Shown here one piece after another: positions 27,096 through 37,627 of a stretch of DNA of 64,000 nt. Made by a program: the position numbers and the translations under genes. The notes below the pieces were generated by a model. That model did not search any database. It had not been told where the DNA came from and saw only the letters and a list, made by a program, of their open reading frames with translations. The stretch comes from Flectobacillus major DSM 103 (lineage in GTDB: Bacteria; Bacteroidota; Bacteroidia; Cytophagales; Spirosomataceae): the NCBI RefSeq assembly GCF_000427405.1, contig NZ_KE386491.1, positions 851,001-915,000 on the forward strand. Reading direction: 5' to 3'. The stretch's first letter is position 1. Every line of letters starts with the position of its first letter.

Positions 27096-30000
27096 GTGCA
27101 ACGGAAAAAGTTTTACATACTTTCAGGTAGTTTTGTATTGTCAGTATTTGCGTCTTTAGCATGGGAGTTCCCTACGCTAGAGGAAAAAACTGTTTATACA
27201 ACTAATAATACCCAGAATAGCTCTGCGAAAGCCGATACTGTTCGAAAATCTGGTCGTCGTCCTCGATATAGACTAAAAGACCGCTATACCAATCGTTTTT
27301 CAGATAAAACCCCATCGTCACCATTTATCATAAAAGATACCAAAACTACCTCTACCGAGTTTAAACTGGATTCGGTGGGTAGAATGGCAGTTTATGAAAA
27401 ACTCAATAACCTTAACGATAATCCTGACTACAGGCCAGCTCAGCAGCTTTCAATAGCCGAATATGAAAAGGTTCAACAAAATCGTTTTGTTCGAGACTAC
27501 TGGCGGAAATACGCTGCCGCACAAGATGGTAAAGATGACACCAAAGGGCGAGGACTATTGCCTAAAATTGAATTGCCTCCTGCTATTGATAGAATTTTTG
27601 GAGGAACTGAAATCGACTTCAAACCCAATGGTAATATATTACTTGATATAGGATATATTGGTCAGTTTATCGATAACCCAGCGATTCCTGTTCAGCAACG
27701 TTATATTGGTAATTTAAACTTTAATGAACAAGCTCAGATTAACTTTCAGGGTAAAATCGGTAATAAACTCAATCTCAATACCAATTTTGATACCAAGGCA
27801 AGTTTTAATTTCCAAAACCAATTAAAGCTTAACTGGCGTTCAAACGAAGAGGATATTCTTCAGAATATTGAAGTTGGTAATACTTCTTGGACACTCAATA
27901 GCCAGCTTATTCCTGGTGTACAGAATCTTTTTGGGGTAAAAACTCTTATGCGTTTTGGCAAAGTAGACGTAACTGTAGTGGCTGCTCAACAGCGTTCTAA
28001 ACAAGATTGTATTACTCTGAAAGGTGGTTCGCAAGGCAAAAATTTTGAAATTCGTGCCGACAATTATGATGAAAACCGCAACTTCTTCTTATCGACGTAT
28101 TTTCGTAACAAATATGAAGGGGCTTTAAAAAGCCTTCCTGTAATTACCTCGGGGGTTACTGTTACAAGGGTAGAGGTGTATGTGACCAACCGCTCTCAAA
28201 ATACCGAGACACTACGAAATATTGTGGCTTTTTCTGACCTTGGAGAAGCCAGCCCCAATAATCCTTACAACCCCAATAATGGGGTAAGAGCCAATGTTGC
28301 CGCTAATTCGCCTGTCAACAACAAAAACAATACTTTATACAATGACATCCTAGACCCTAATACAGGGAATAAAGAGGTACGTCAGGCCGATAAAACTACT
28401 ACTGTACTAACCTCACAGTATAAGTTTGATAAAGGAACTGACTTTGATGTTTTGAGAGGTGCTAAAAGGCTATCCGACCGAGAGTTTCGCTTTAGTCCAG
28501 AACTTGGCTATATCTCATTGATTACGCCATTACGCAACGATGAGGTATTGGCTGTAGCCTATGAATATACCCTCAATGGCCAAAAATACCAAGTTGGTGA
28601 GCTAACCGAAGATTATCAGAACCGCCAAGACAATGAGGTATTGGTACTAAAAATGCTGAAATCATCGACTGTCAGAAATGTACTCAATCACCCCATGTGG
28701 AATTTGATGATGAAAAACGTTTATTCATTAAATACACAACAGTTGACTAAGCAGGGCTTTCAGTTGCGAGTAATTTATAAAGATGACCAAACAGGAATTG
28801 ATAACCCCAATTTACAAGAAGGGCGAAATCTAAAAGATGTACCGCTGATTCGAGTGTTTGGGCTAGATAGGCTCAATCAGAATGGTGACCAACAAATAGA
28901 CGGAAACTTTGACTTTGTAGAAGGCGTAACCATTGATAGCAAGAATGGTAAGGTAATGTTTCCTGTACTAGAACCTTTTGGAAGTACTTTACGGAAAAAA
29001 TTTGATTCAGATGAAGTTCAATTAATAGATAAATACGTATTTGACAAACTATATACTTCGACATTAACAGACGCTCAGCAAATTGCCAGCAAAAACAAGT
29101 TTTTCTTGAAAGGAAGCTACCAGTCGTCATTGGGTGGCGATGTTACCTTACCTTTTGGGGTAGATGGTAGTTCTGTTCAGGTAACAGCAGGAGGTGTGCC
29201 TCTTACTGCTGGTATTGATTATATTGTTGAGCCACAGTTAAGTAAAGTACGTATCTTGAATGCCAGTATTTCTAATTCAAGTCGTGAGATTAGAATATGT
29301 TATGAAAAACCTGATTTGTTTAACAACCAAATCAGAACATTGCTTGGTTCGCATGTTGATTATATGCTAGGTAAGGATATTCATATAGGCGGAACTATCC
29401 AGCACCTAACCGAAAGCCCTCCAGGATTTTGGAGAAGGGTTCAAATCGGTAACGAACCTATCAGTAATACGGTTTTTGGCGTAGATGCTGCTTTTCAGAA
29501 AAAATCGCTTTTACTGACTCGTTTGGTAGATGCCTTGCCATTGATTAGTACCAAAGAGGTATCGGCTGTAGATTTTCAAGGAGAGTTTGCCAAAATTATT
29601 CCAGCTGTTAATAGCGATGTAAATAGCAATGCCTTTATCGACGACTTTGAGGCAGCACGTAATATCTTTAGTTTGAACAACCAAGCTACAGCGTGGCGGC
29701 CGGGTTCGGTGCCTAAAACACTTGTTACCACAGCCAATCCAGCTTCGATAGAAAGTAATTTTAATAGAGCCAAAATTTCGGCCTATACTGTCGACTATAG
29801 TTTGTATGGTTCTAGTGGCCTCGAAACTGGTAGTTTAGGAATCAATTCTCAGGAGGTAAATAATTTTGCCTATGAGCGTGTGGTGGCATCTCAGGCACTA
29901 TTTCCCAATAGGTCAATTGCTAATAATATCAATATACCTATTGGTGTGTTAGATATTTCATACTTTCCAACAGAGCGAGGGATTTATAACTACAATCCTA

Positions 30001-33000
30001 GGCTAGACAATTTTATTAATAATCCTCGTAAAAACTTTGGGGCAATTACCCGAGCTATTACTTCTGATACCGATTTTGACAATGCCAATATCGAAACATT
30101 GGAGTTTTGGATGATGGACCCCTTTGTGGATTTTGACCCAACAGCTACTGAACAGGCTGGTAATAGAAGTGGTATTGTACGAGCAACAGGCAATTTTGAT
30201 AAAGACAAACAAGCCAGTGCCGTACGAAATAATACAGGTGGAAAGTTGGTCTTTAACTTAGGGGACGTTTCAGAAGATTTTATTCCTGATGGAAGATATA
30301 ACTTTGAAAATGGTATTCCTGTAGGTAAAAAAGTATTGGATGGCCTTCAGGCCAATGTCGATTCTACAGTATGGGGGCTGGCTCCTCGTCGTCAGTTTGT
30401 TACCAATGCTTTTGATTTGCAAAATGGTAGAGAACAACAAGACGTAGGCTTGGATGGCTTACCGAATAATCCTACTGCCGATGATGATATTTGGAATGAA
30501 AAAAATAAATTCAGTAGTTATGTAAATGCTATTCAGGGGCTAAATATTGATGCTGATATTAAATCAGAAATTGAAGCTGACCCTTCTGGTGATGATTTTG
30601 TCCATTATCTCAACGAACGTTATGCCAATACCTCAAGTATTGTAAAGCGATACAAAAACTATATGGGCTTAGAGAATAACTCGCCCCCATCTACAACCAA
30701 TACCGCTTCAGGATATACCGAGGCTAACAACCAACAACCCGACCGTGAAGACTTAAATAACGACAATACCATTACCGACACCGATGCGTATTACGAATAT
30801 GAGTTGGATATGAAGAAAGAGAAAATGGCGGTTGGTCAAAATTATATTGTCGATAAAATTACAGAAGGTGGTGTAAGTTGGTATTTGTTCAGAATTCCTA
30901 TCAAAAATTACACGGGTAAAGTAGGTAGTATCAACGGCTTCAAGTCGATGCGATTTATCAGGATGTTCCTCACCGACTGGGAAGCACCAGTGGTAATGCG
31001 TTTTGCTTCATTTCAATTATCGGGCTATCAGTATCGTAAATATACTGGCGAACTCACCCCAAGAGGTTTGCAAGAAGTACCTGAGCCTTACGATGCACAA
31101 TTCAAGGTAAGTACTGTCAATATCGAAGAAAATGGCCCTACCGCCCGAACCGACGGTAAATCTAATCAGACTGTTCCCTATGCTGTTCCGCCAGGTTTTG
31201 AAAGAGACCGTGATGTAACAACTGTCAATAATATTGCCCTCAACGAGCAATCAATGAGCTTGTGTGTGGATGGCTTGAGAGATGGCGATTCAAGAGCTGT
31301 ATTCAAAAATACGCTTTTCGATTTCCTGAATTATAAAAATCTCAAAATGTTCGTTCACATGGAAAGTCAAGAAAATGTAGATGGACAAGTAGCGGCTTTT
31401 ATAAGAGTAGGTACAGACCAAACCGATAACTATTATGAAATAGAAACCAAAGGGTTGCGTCAAACGGCCTTCCGCTCAGGAGGGTACACACCATTAGACG
31501 TTTGGCCAACTGAAAATGAAATAGATATTCCTTTCGATGCTTTGAGGGCTGTCAAATTAGCACGAGACAGAGCCAATGTGGCCTTGCTAACGCCTTATTC
31601 AAAAGATACGGTGCTAGGAAACAACGGCCAAGTGTACAAAGTAACAGTGGTGGGTCGTCCAGACCTAGGGGCTGTCGTGTCGTTGATGATTGGGATACGA
31701 AATCCTAAAACCGCTGATGCTTTACCAAAATCATTCTGTATTTGGGTAGATGAATTACGGGCCAACGGCTTTGACCAAACTTCGGGAAGTGCCGCTATAG
31801 GTAAACTAGGCTTAAAATTAGCTGATTTTGCCAATGTAACCATTAATGGAGCTTATAAAGGATATGGATTTGGGGGTGTTCAATCAAAAATTTCAGAACG
31901 CTCACGTGAGAATACCTATTCCTATGGAATTGCGGCTAATATTAATTTAGATAAGTTGTTGCCCGAAAGATGGGGACTCAAAATTCCTTTGTACATTAGT
32001 TATGACCGTAGTAATGCTACGCCACATTTTAATCCACTCGACCCTGATATACCTTTAGAGGCTTCTTTGAATAATATCAGCGACCCTATCGCAAGAGAAC
32101 GCTACCGTCGATTGGTAGAAGATAATACCGAAAGACGAGGTATCAACCTTACGAATGTTAGAAAAGTAAAAGTAGGAAATAATAGTAAATCGCACCCTTG
32201 GGACATCGAAAACGTTTCTATTTCGTATGCTTTTGCCGAAATGACAAGGCACAACACATTGATTGATGAATACCGTCAGGTATCACATCGTGGAGGTATT
32301 ACTTATACCTATACAGGTACGAGCCGTCCAATAGAACCCTTCAAAGGGATTAAATCTAATTACCCATTGTTACGCTGGGTCAAAGAATTTAATTTCTCAC
32401 CATTGCCAAACTCTGTGACAGTGCGTGCAGATATGGATAGGAATTTTGTGAAAACACAGCTTCGCAACTCAGAGTTAACAATCGACGGTGTGCCTCCTAT
32501 GTTTGAAAAATATTGGATGTTTAACCGACAATATAACTTGGGCTGGAATTTGACCAAATCTGTTATAGTGAATTACAATGCTACAGCTAATGCTATTATC
32601 GACGAACCAGAGGGCGACATCAATACTCAGGCCAAAAAAGATTCTGTTTGGCGAAACCTAAAAAGCTTTGGTCGTACCAAGAATTTTGACCAAAACTTTA
32701 GTGCTGTTTGGCGTTTGCCACTCAATAAATCACCATTGACCGACTGGATGACGGCCGACTACAGCCATAAATTTGGGTATCAGTATTTGGCTAACTCGTA
32801 CGATATTCGAGACTCATTGAATCTTCCTTTTGGAAATTTGATTAAAAACACCAGAGAAAGAGGCATTACTGGTAAAATCGACTTTGTGGCTTTGTACAAC
32901 CGTATTCGTGCGTTAAGATTGGCTAATCAGCCACGAACAGAACGTAAAAATGTTGCCAGAAATCCGGGTGATGATGAAGACATTATCAAGCCACAACCTA

Positions 33001-34400
33001 CTTTTGTTCGTAGTGTAACACGCTTGCTGATGGCAATTCGGGGAATTCAGGTAAACTATAATATTGTAGAATCAACTACGCTACCAGGCTTTATGCCAAG
33101 TCCGGGCTTGTTAGGAATGAGTAGCGATGGCTCAGCCCCAGGCTTTGGATTTGTCACAGGAAGTCAGGATTATAGTATTTTGGAAAGGGCAGGAGCTAAT
33201 GGTTGGCTCACTAAAAGTACCGTACAAAATATACCTTTTGTTCAGACCAAAACCCAAAATCTTACTTATCGAAGTGCTGTAGAACCATTTAGAGATTTCC
33301 GTATTCAGATAGAAGGTAAGTGGTCGAGAACCGATAACTATCAAGAATTTTATCGACCAACAACCCCAGGAGGAGCCTTTGAGCACCAAAGTCCTTTGCA
33401 TTCGGGTAATTATAGCATGACCTTTTTGTCGTTTCTAACAGCATTTGATAGCAATGCTCCAAACGAAACGTCTAAGTTATTCAACCGTTTTAGAGAGTAC
33501 AGAAATATTATTTTAAAACGTTTTGAAACCGAACGAGGGCCTATTTCGGTGATTGGTGAAAACGGAGAAACTATTATTGGTAAATATGACCAAAATTCGC
33601 AAGATGTGCTTATTCCAGCTTTCTTTGCAGCTTATAGTGGTGTATCGCCCAATAAGGTAAGTTTCTCGCCATTTGTGAATATTCCTTTGCCCAACTGGCA
33701 ATTAGATTACAACGGATTAGCAAATGTAGGTTGGTTTAAAAGGAAGTTTTCGGCTATTTCACTTACACATCGATACACTTCTACTTATAGTGTAGGTAAT
33801 TTCGTTTCGTCGCTCGACTATACCAATCCTTTTGAACTAAATATCAACAATATGTTATATCCACTTTCATCAAGGATTAACGACCAAGGGTATTTAGTAC
33901 CTGTTTATGTAATGAGTACCATTAAATTTGAAGAAAAATTTGCTCCATTGGTAGGCTTTAATGCTACTACCAAAAGTAAAATTACACTTCGATTGGAGTA
34001 CGCACAAGACCGTAGTGTAGGGCTCAATTTGTCAAACTCGTATGTAGCCGAATTGAGTAATAAAGATTTTACGATAGGAATGGGCTTTACCCGTGCTAAT
34101 ATGCTAGTTCCGTTTAGGGTTCAAGGGCGTAGAGTGCGTTTGCCAAATGACCTGAAATTTCAAATGAACTTGACAGTAAGAGATACCCGAACGATTCAAC
34201 GGAAATTAGATGCAGAAACCGTTGTAACACAAGGTTTTGTGAATTTTCAGTTTAGGCCACAGATTAGTTATAACGTCAGTAAAAAATTGAACTTGAACAT
34301 GTATTTCGACAAAATGTTTAACAACCCGTTGGTATCTAATTCATATTATCGTTCAACTGTGGCGGCTGGTGTTCAAGTGCGTTTTAGTTTGTCGGATTAA
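27096..34400 (+). CDS. sprA: Type IX secretion outer-membrane translocon SprA
   Basis: A 2434-aa protein, one of the largest single-chain beta barrels known. It forms the protein-conducting pore of the type IX secretion system and is needed for gliding and surface adhesin export. A signal-like N-terminus (KKFYILSGSFVLSVFASLAW) is followed by repeated SprA_N-type segments, such as IELPPAIDRIFGGTEIDFKPNGNI near 153-176 and the matching GKIGNKLNLN region. Aromatic, alternating barrel strands run to the C-terminus, which ends in RFSLSD. The start is GTG; no ATG is near. Length and the ruvA/gcvH flanks agree with known sprA genes. Confidence 0.96.
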   Translation: MQRKKFYILSGSFVLSVFASLAWEFPTLEEKTVYTTNNTQNSSAKADTVRKSGRRPRYRLKDRYTNRFSDKTPSSPFIIKDTKTTSTEFKLDSVGRMAVYEKLNNLNDNPDYRPAQQLSIAEYEKVQQNRFVRDYWRKYAAAQDGKDDTKGRGLLPKIELPPAIDRIFGGTEIDFKPNGNILLDIGYIGQFIDNPAIPVQQRYIGNLNFNEQAQINFQGKIGNKLNLNTNFDTKASFNFQNQLKLNWRSNEEDILQNIEVGNTSWTLNSQLIPGVQNLFGVKTLMRFGKVDVTVVAAQQRSKQDCITLKGGSQGKNFEIRADNYDENRNFFLSTYFRNKYEGALKSLPVITSGVTVTRVEVYVTNRSQNTETLRNIVAFSDLGEASPNNPYNPNNGVRANVAANSPVNNKNNTLYNDILDPNTGNKEVRQADKTTTVLTSQYKFDKGTDFDVLRGAKRLSDREFRFSPELGYISLITPLRNDEVLAVAYEYTLNGQKYQVGELTEDYQNRQDNEVLVLKMLKSSTVRNVLNHPMWNLMMKNVYSLNTQQLTKQGFQLRVIYKDDQTGIDNPNLQEGRNLKDVPLIRVFGLDRLNQNGDQQIDGNFDFVEGVTIDSKNGKVMFPVLEPFGSTLRKKFDSDEVQLIDKYVFDKLYTSTLTDAQQIASKNKFFLKGSYQSSLGGDVTLPFGVDGSSVQVTAGGVPLTAGIDYIVEPQLSKVRILNASISNSSREIRICYEKPDLFNNQIRTLLGSHVDYMLGKDIHIGGTIQHLTESPPGFWRRVQIGNEPISNTVFGVDAAFQKKSLLLTRLVDALPLISTKEVSAVDFQGEFAKIIPAVNSDVNSNAFIDDFEAARNIFSLNNQATAWRPGSVPKTLVTTANPASIESNFNRAKISAYTVDYSLYGSSGLETGSLGINSQEVNNFAYERVVASQALFPNRSIANNINIPIGVLDISYFPTERGIYNYNPRLDNFINNPRKNFGAITRAITSDTDFDNANIETLEFWMMDPFVDFDPTATEQAGNRSGIVRATGNFDKDKQASAVRNNTGGKLVFNLGDVSEDFIPDGRYNFENGIPVGKKVLDGLQANVDSTVWGLAPRRQFVTNAFDLQNGREQQDVGLDGLPNNPTADDDIWNEKNKFSSYVNAIQGLNIDADIKSEIEADPSGDDFVHYLNERYANTSSIVKRYKNYMGLENNSPPSTTNTASGYTEANNQQPDREDLNNDNTITDTDAYYEYELDMKKEKMAVGQNYIVDKITEGGVSWYLFRIPIKNYTGKVGSINGFKSMRFIRMFLTDWEAPVVMRFASFQLSGYQYRKYTGELTPRGLQEVPEPYDAQFKVSTVNIEENGPTARTDGKSNQTVPYAVPPGFERDRDVTTVNNIALNEQSMSLCVDGLRDGDSRAVFKNTLFDFLNYKNLKMFVHMESQENVDGQVAAFIRVGTDQTDNYYEIETKGLRQTAFRSGGYTPLDVWPTENEIDIPFDALRAVKLARDRANVALLTPYSKDTVLGNNGQVYKVTVVGRPDLGAVVSLMIGIRNPKTADALPKSFCIWVDELRANGFDQTSGSAAIGKLGLKLADFANVTINGAYKGYGFGGVQSKISERSRENTYSYGIAANINLDKLLPERWGLKIPLYISYDRSNATPHFNPLDPDIPLEASLNNISDPIARERYRRLVEDNTERRGINLTNVRKVKVGNNSKSHPWDIENVSISYAFAEMTRHNTLIDEYRQVSHRGGITYTYTGTSRPIEPFKGIKSNYPLLRWVKEFNFSPLPNSVTVRADMDRNFVKTQLRNSELTIDGVPPMFEKYWMFNRQYNLGWNLTKSVIVNYNATANAIIDEPEGDINTQAKKDSVWRNLKSFGRTKNFDQNFSAVWRLPLNKSPLTDWMTADYSHKFGYQYLANSYDIRDSLNLPFGNLIKNTRERGITGKIDFVALYNRIRALRLANQPRTERKNVARNPGDDEDIIKPQPTFVRSVTRLLMAIRGIQVNYNIVESTTLPGFMPSPGLLGMSSDGSAPGFGFVTGSQDYSILERAGANGWLTKSTVQNIPFVQTKTQNLTYRSAVEPFRDFRIQIEGKWSRTDNYQEFYRPTTPGGAFEHQSPLHSGNYSMTFLSFLTAFDSNAPNETSKLFNRFREYRNIILKRFETERGPISVIGENGETIIGKYDQNSQDVLIPAFFAAYSGVSPNKVSFSPFVNIPLPNWQLDYNGLANVGWFKRKFSAISLTHRYTSTYSVGNFVSSLDYTNPFELNINNMLYPLSSRINDQGYLVPVYVMSTIKFEEKFAPLVGFNATTKSKITLRLEYAQDRSVGLNLSNSYVAELSNKDFTIGMGFTRANMLVPFRVQGRRVRLPNDLKFQMNLTVRDTRTIQRKLDAETVVTQGFVNFQFRPQISYNVSKKLNLNMYFDKMFNNPLVSNSYYRSTVAAGVQVRFSLSD

Positions 34401-34576
34401 GTAGAAAAATATCAAACGGCCTTATAGCCAATTGTTTAGCTAGCAAGGTATTTGAGGCAAGTAAGCTTTCTATTCAAAACCTTGTTTGAAAGATTGGCAG
34501 TTTGGAGTTTTTCCAGTAAATTGCGTCACAATTCTTCAACAAAAATATCAAATTACAAACCGTAAACGCATAAGAA

Positions 34577-34957
34577 ATGAATTTCCCAGCAGAACTTCGC
34601 TATACGAAAGAGCATGAATGGATTAAGGTGGATGGAGACGTTGCCATCGTAGGTATTACAGATTTCGCACAGGGCGAACTAGGTGATATTGTTTATGTTG
34701 AAATCGAGACCGTTGGCCAGTCTTTAGGTGAGAACGATATTTTCGGAACGGTTGAAGCTGTAAAAACAGTATCAGATTTGTTTTTACCAATTGCTGGAGA
34801 AATCGTTGAGGTAAATACTCAAGTAATTGATTCGCCAGAATTAGTAAATTCAGATGCTTATGGCGATGGTTGGTTGATTAAAATGAAGCCTGCAAACTTG
34901 GCTGATGTAGACGCATTGATGGATGCCGATACATACAAACAACATATTGGACTTTAA
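34577..34957 (+). CDS. gcvH: Glycine cleavage system H protein
   Basis: A 126-aa lipoyl carrier that shuttles the aminomethyl group among the P, T and L proteins of glycine cleavage. The lipoylation site is Lys63 in FGTVEAVKTVSDL, with the expected conserved Glu and Gly residues around it. The N-terminus RYTKEHEWIKV and C-terminus YGDGWLIKMKP are standard. It follows sprA by 176 bases, as in other Bacteroidota, and has its own terminator. Confidence 0.97.
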   Translation: MNFPAELRYTKEHEWIKVDGDVAIVGITDFAQGELGDIVYVEIETVGQSLGENDIFGTVEAVKTVSDLFLPIAGEIVEVNTQVIDSPELVNSDAYGDGWLIKMKPANLADVDALMDADTYKQHIGL

Positions 34958-34976
34958 TTAAGATTACTTTTTGTAT

Positions 34977-35004
34977 AAAGCCCTGTTTCTCAGGGCTTTT
35001 TTTT
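34977..35004 (+). terminator. Rho-independent terminator of gcvH
   Basis: AAAGCCCTG-TTTCT-CAGGGCTTT is followed by a T-run to 35004. It lies 20 bases after the gcvH stop. Its T-run overlaps the TTG at 35003, which argues against that codon as the start of the next gene. Confidence 0.92.
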
Positions 35005-35041
35005 GACCATATCTCGAAATACGATTCGAGTTTTTACTACA

Positions 35042-36304
35042 ATGAAAATCCTGATTCGCTCCGCAAAAATTATTCAAAAAGGTACTGCCCTCAATGGTCA
35101 GCTCAAAGATATTTTTATCGAAAATGGTATTATTCGCCAAATAGGAGAGGGACTAACCCTTGAGGCGGATGAGGTGATAAGTCACCCCAATCTTTGTGTG
35201 TCGTTGGGTTGGTTTGATATGCGAGTTCATGCCAAAGACCCAGGCTATGAGCAAAAAGAAAGTCTATATTCTTTAGAAAAAGCCGCTTTAGCTGGTGGTT
35301 TTTCTGAAATTGCATTGTTGCCTAATACCAAGCCAACTGTTCAAACACGTGAAAGTGTTCATTATCTCAAAAAGTCTGGAGATTTGATTAAATTTCACCC
35401 AATGGCTGCTGTAACCTTGAAATGCGAAGGAAAGGATTTTACAGAGATGATAGATTTGCATCATGCAGGAGCTGTGGCTTTTACCGATGGCGAGCACCCT
35501 ATCCAGAATCCTGATATTTTACTGAAAACTTTACAATATCTAACGCCATTAGGTGGGGTGCTAATTAATCGCCCAGAAGATATGAATTTGACCCACTTTG
35601 GGCAGATGCACGAGGGTTTTGTGAGTACGCTTATTGGCATGAAAGGTATGCCTAGAATGGCCGAAGAAATCAGTGTTATGCGCGATTTGAAGCTTCTGGA
35701 ATATGTTATGGAAACGCCTTTTGGTACACCCAACACTAGCCAACCTTTATTACACTTCGCTTGTATTTCGACTGCCGAATCGGTTAGTTTAATTCGTGAA
35801 GCAAAAGCAAAAGGGTTGCCTGTATCATGCGATGTGGCCGTACATCAATTATGCTTTACTGAAGAGGATTTATTAGGTTTTGATACAAATTATAAAGTAA
35901 ACCCTCCTTTCAGAACACAAACAGATGTACAGGCTTTATGGGCAGGTTTGGTAGATGGTACTATCGATGCTATTGTTTCTGACCATAATCCTCAGGACGA
36001 AGAAGCCAAAAACTTAGAATTTGATATGGCCGATTTTGGTATCATTGGTCTCGAAACGTTGTATGCAGTAGCTAATTCGTACAATATCGGTTTAAGTACC
36101 GAAGACTTAATTGAAAAAATTACAGTTAATCCTCGTTATATCTTGCGTTTGCCAATACCCGAAATCAAAGAAGGAAGCAAGGCTAACTTGACGCTATTCA
36201 ATGAAGATGAAGAATGGGTTTATAAAGATATTGTATCTAATTCTAAAAACTCTCCTTTTGTCGGAAAAACGCTCAGAGGAAAATCCATTGCTGTAATTGT
36301 TTAG
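35042..36304 (+). CDS. Dihydroorotase-like amidohydrolase with degenerate metal site
   Basis: A 420-aa TIM-barrel protein of the type I dihydroorotase group, recognisable from GWFDMRVHAKDPGYEQKE, LLPNTKP, YKVNPPFRT and DAIVSDHNP. Active enzymes bind zinc through an HxH pair, an Asp/Lys, two more His and a late Asp. Here the first His of HxH is Arg61 (His63 remains), the FSDDG Asp is Gly150, the HxED His is Arg177, and the HVS His is Cys241. Only the late Asp314 is kept. The substrate Arg after HxH is Lys65. It is probably not an active dihydroorotase. It may be a structural homologue like the inactive pyrC' products known from Pseudomonas, or have another role. No pyrB is adjacent. Confidence 0.85.
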   Translation: MKILIRSAKIIQKGTALNGQLKDIFIENGIIRQIGEGLTLEADEVISHPNLCVSLGWFDMRVHAKDPGYEQKESLYSLEKAALAGGFSEIALLPNTKPTVQTRESVHYLKKSGDLIKFHPMAAVTLKCEGKDFTEMIDLHHAGAVAFTDGEHPIQNPDILLKTLQYLTPLGGVLINRPEDMNLTHFGQMHEGFVSTLIGMKGMPRMAEEISVMRDLKLLEYVMETPFGTPNTSQPLLHFACISTAESVSLIREAKAKGLPVSCDVAVHQLCFTEEDLLGFDTNYKVNPPFRTQTDVQALWAGLVDGTIDAIVSDHNPQDEEAKNLEFDMADFGIIGLETLYAVANSYNIGLSTEDLIEKITVNPRYILRLPIPEIKEGSKANLTLFNEDEEWVYKDIVSNSKNSPFVGKTLRGKSIAVIV

Positions 36305-36364
36305 TAGTTGGCTACTAGGCGGTTAAAGTATAACCAATAATTGTGTAAAAGCACTTAATTGCTG

Positions 36365-36892
36365 ATGTTTAATAAATATTTTCTCAGAACAACCGTTTTG
36401 TATGGCAGTGTTGCAGGCATTTTGTGTTTTGTATATTGCCTAGCCCTAAATGCCTTAGGTATTATTCCGTTGTCTGGAAAGCTATTTCCAAGCAATATAT
36501 TTATCCTTGTGGCTGTTTTTCAGGCTGTAAAAACCTATCGAAAGCATAACCCCGATATGACTATGCACTTTTGGGAAGGGCTTTCGGTAAGTATGCTTAC
36601 GGCTATTATAGCTTCGGTAGTTATTGCTGTTATTTTATATATATTTTATAGCAGCGATTACGGTCATAACCTTATTGCTCAGTTTGTGGAGCAGGCTTTG
36701 AAAGAATATATCGGAGCAAAAGCTCAGATTGTCAAAGAAACAAATCTTGATTATTTTAATAGCCTGATTGCAGGCATCAAGGCAATAGACCCAAGTTCTA
36801 TTGCATGGACAGAGATTAAACAACGTCCTCTTATTGCTATTTTGCCATCCATCATGATTTCGTTGTATTATAGAAGACAGTATATTAACTAG
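36365..36892 (+). CDS. DUF4199 family membrane protein
   Basis: A 175-aa protein with about three to four hydrophobic segments (near 10-28, 36-52, 70-96 and a C-terminal one). The pattern KYFLRTTVLYGSVAGILCF, then GKLFPSNIFILVAVFQAVKTYRKHN, then MTMHFWEGLSVSMLTAII fits DUF4199, a Bacteroidota inner-membrane family of unknown function. The ATG at 36365 is preferred over a TTG at 36359. A second family member follows 150 bases downstream. Confidence 0.75.
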   Translation: MFNKYFLRTTVLYGSVAGILCFVYCLALNALGIIPLSGKLFPSNIFILVAVFQAVKTYRKHNPDMTMHFWEGLSVSMLTAIIASVVIAVILYIFYSSDYGHNLIAQFVEQALKEYIGAKAQIVKETNLDYFNSLIAGIKAIDPSSIAWTEIKQRPLIAILPSIMISLYYRRQYIN

Positions 36893-37042
36893 CAATGAGG
36901 TTCACCAATAGTTTGTTTGTATTATAGTAGCTTTGGCGAATCAGTAAAAATTAGTTAAACCAAATTCTAAACGAAGGTAATATTGTGAATATCGTGTCGT
37001 TCCTAATACAGGATACGCAGGATTACCTAAAAATCTAAAATT

Positions 37043-37558
37043 ATGGAAAATCAAACAACTACCACAAAAGTAGCTTTGAAATGGGGGGCCATTGTCGGAA
37101 TTATTAGTATTGTGTACAGTACCATAGTAATGGTGTTGGGCTTAATGGGTAATCAGGCCATAGGCTGGCTTGTTTATTTGATTATTGGAGCAGGGATATT
37201 CTTGGCGATGTCTAATTACAAAAAAGAAAATGGTGGGTTTTTATCGTATGGACAAGGGCTTGGCATAGGAAGTATGATGTCGGCTATTAGTGGCTTAATT
37301 TCTAGTGCTTATTCTTTTGTTTATATGCGTTTTATTGATGCTACAGTAGTGGATCAGTTACTCAAAAAAGCACAAGAAGATATGGAAAAGCAGGGTTTTT
37401 CGGATGAAAAAATCGAACAAGCCTTAGAAATGAGTAAGATATTTATGAGCCCTGGAGCGATGTTTGTTTGGGGAGTGTTGGGTAGTATTATTATAGGGTT
37501 TTTATTGTCGTTGATATTGGCAGCTATTGCCAAAAAAGATAAAGCAATATTTGAATAA
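37043..37558 (+). CDS. DUF4199 family membrane protein, second copy
   Basis: A 171-aa inner-membrane protein with hydrophobic segments at about 12-32, 38-55, 78-98 and 135-160. The layout is that of DUF4199: KWGAIVGIISIVYSTIVMV, SNYKKENGGFLSYGQGLGIGSMMSAISGLISSAYSFVYMRFID and a final helix near IIIGFLLSLILAAI. The segment between helices 3 and 4 is charged and predicted to be coiled. It lies 69 bases before gldF and is probably co-transcribed with it. Function unknown. Confidence 0.8.
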   Translation: MENQTTTTKVALKWGAIVGIISIVYSTIVMVLGLMGNQAIGWLVYLIIGAGIFLAMSNYKKENGGFLSYGQGLGIGSMMSAISGLISSAYSFVYMRFIDATVVDQLLKKAQEDMEKQGFSDEKIEQALEMSKIFMSPGAMFVWGVLGSIIIGFLLSLILAAIAKKDKAIFE

Positions 37559-37627
37559 GCTAAAGTGCGTTTGCTGAGAAGAAAGGCTTTTCAGCAAACG
37601 CCAAGCCATATTTTACCACAAAGCAAT

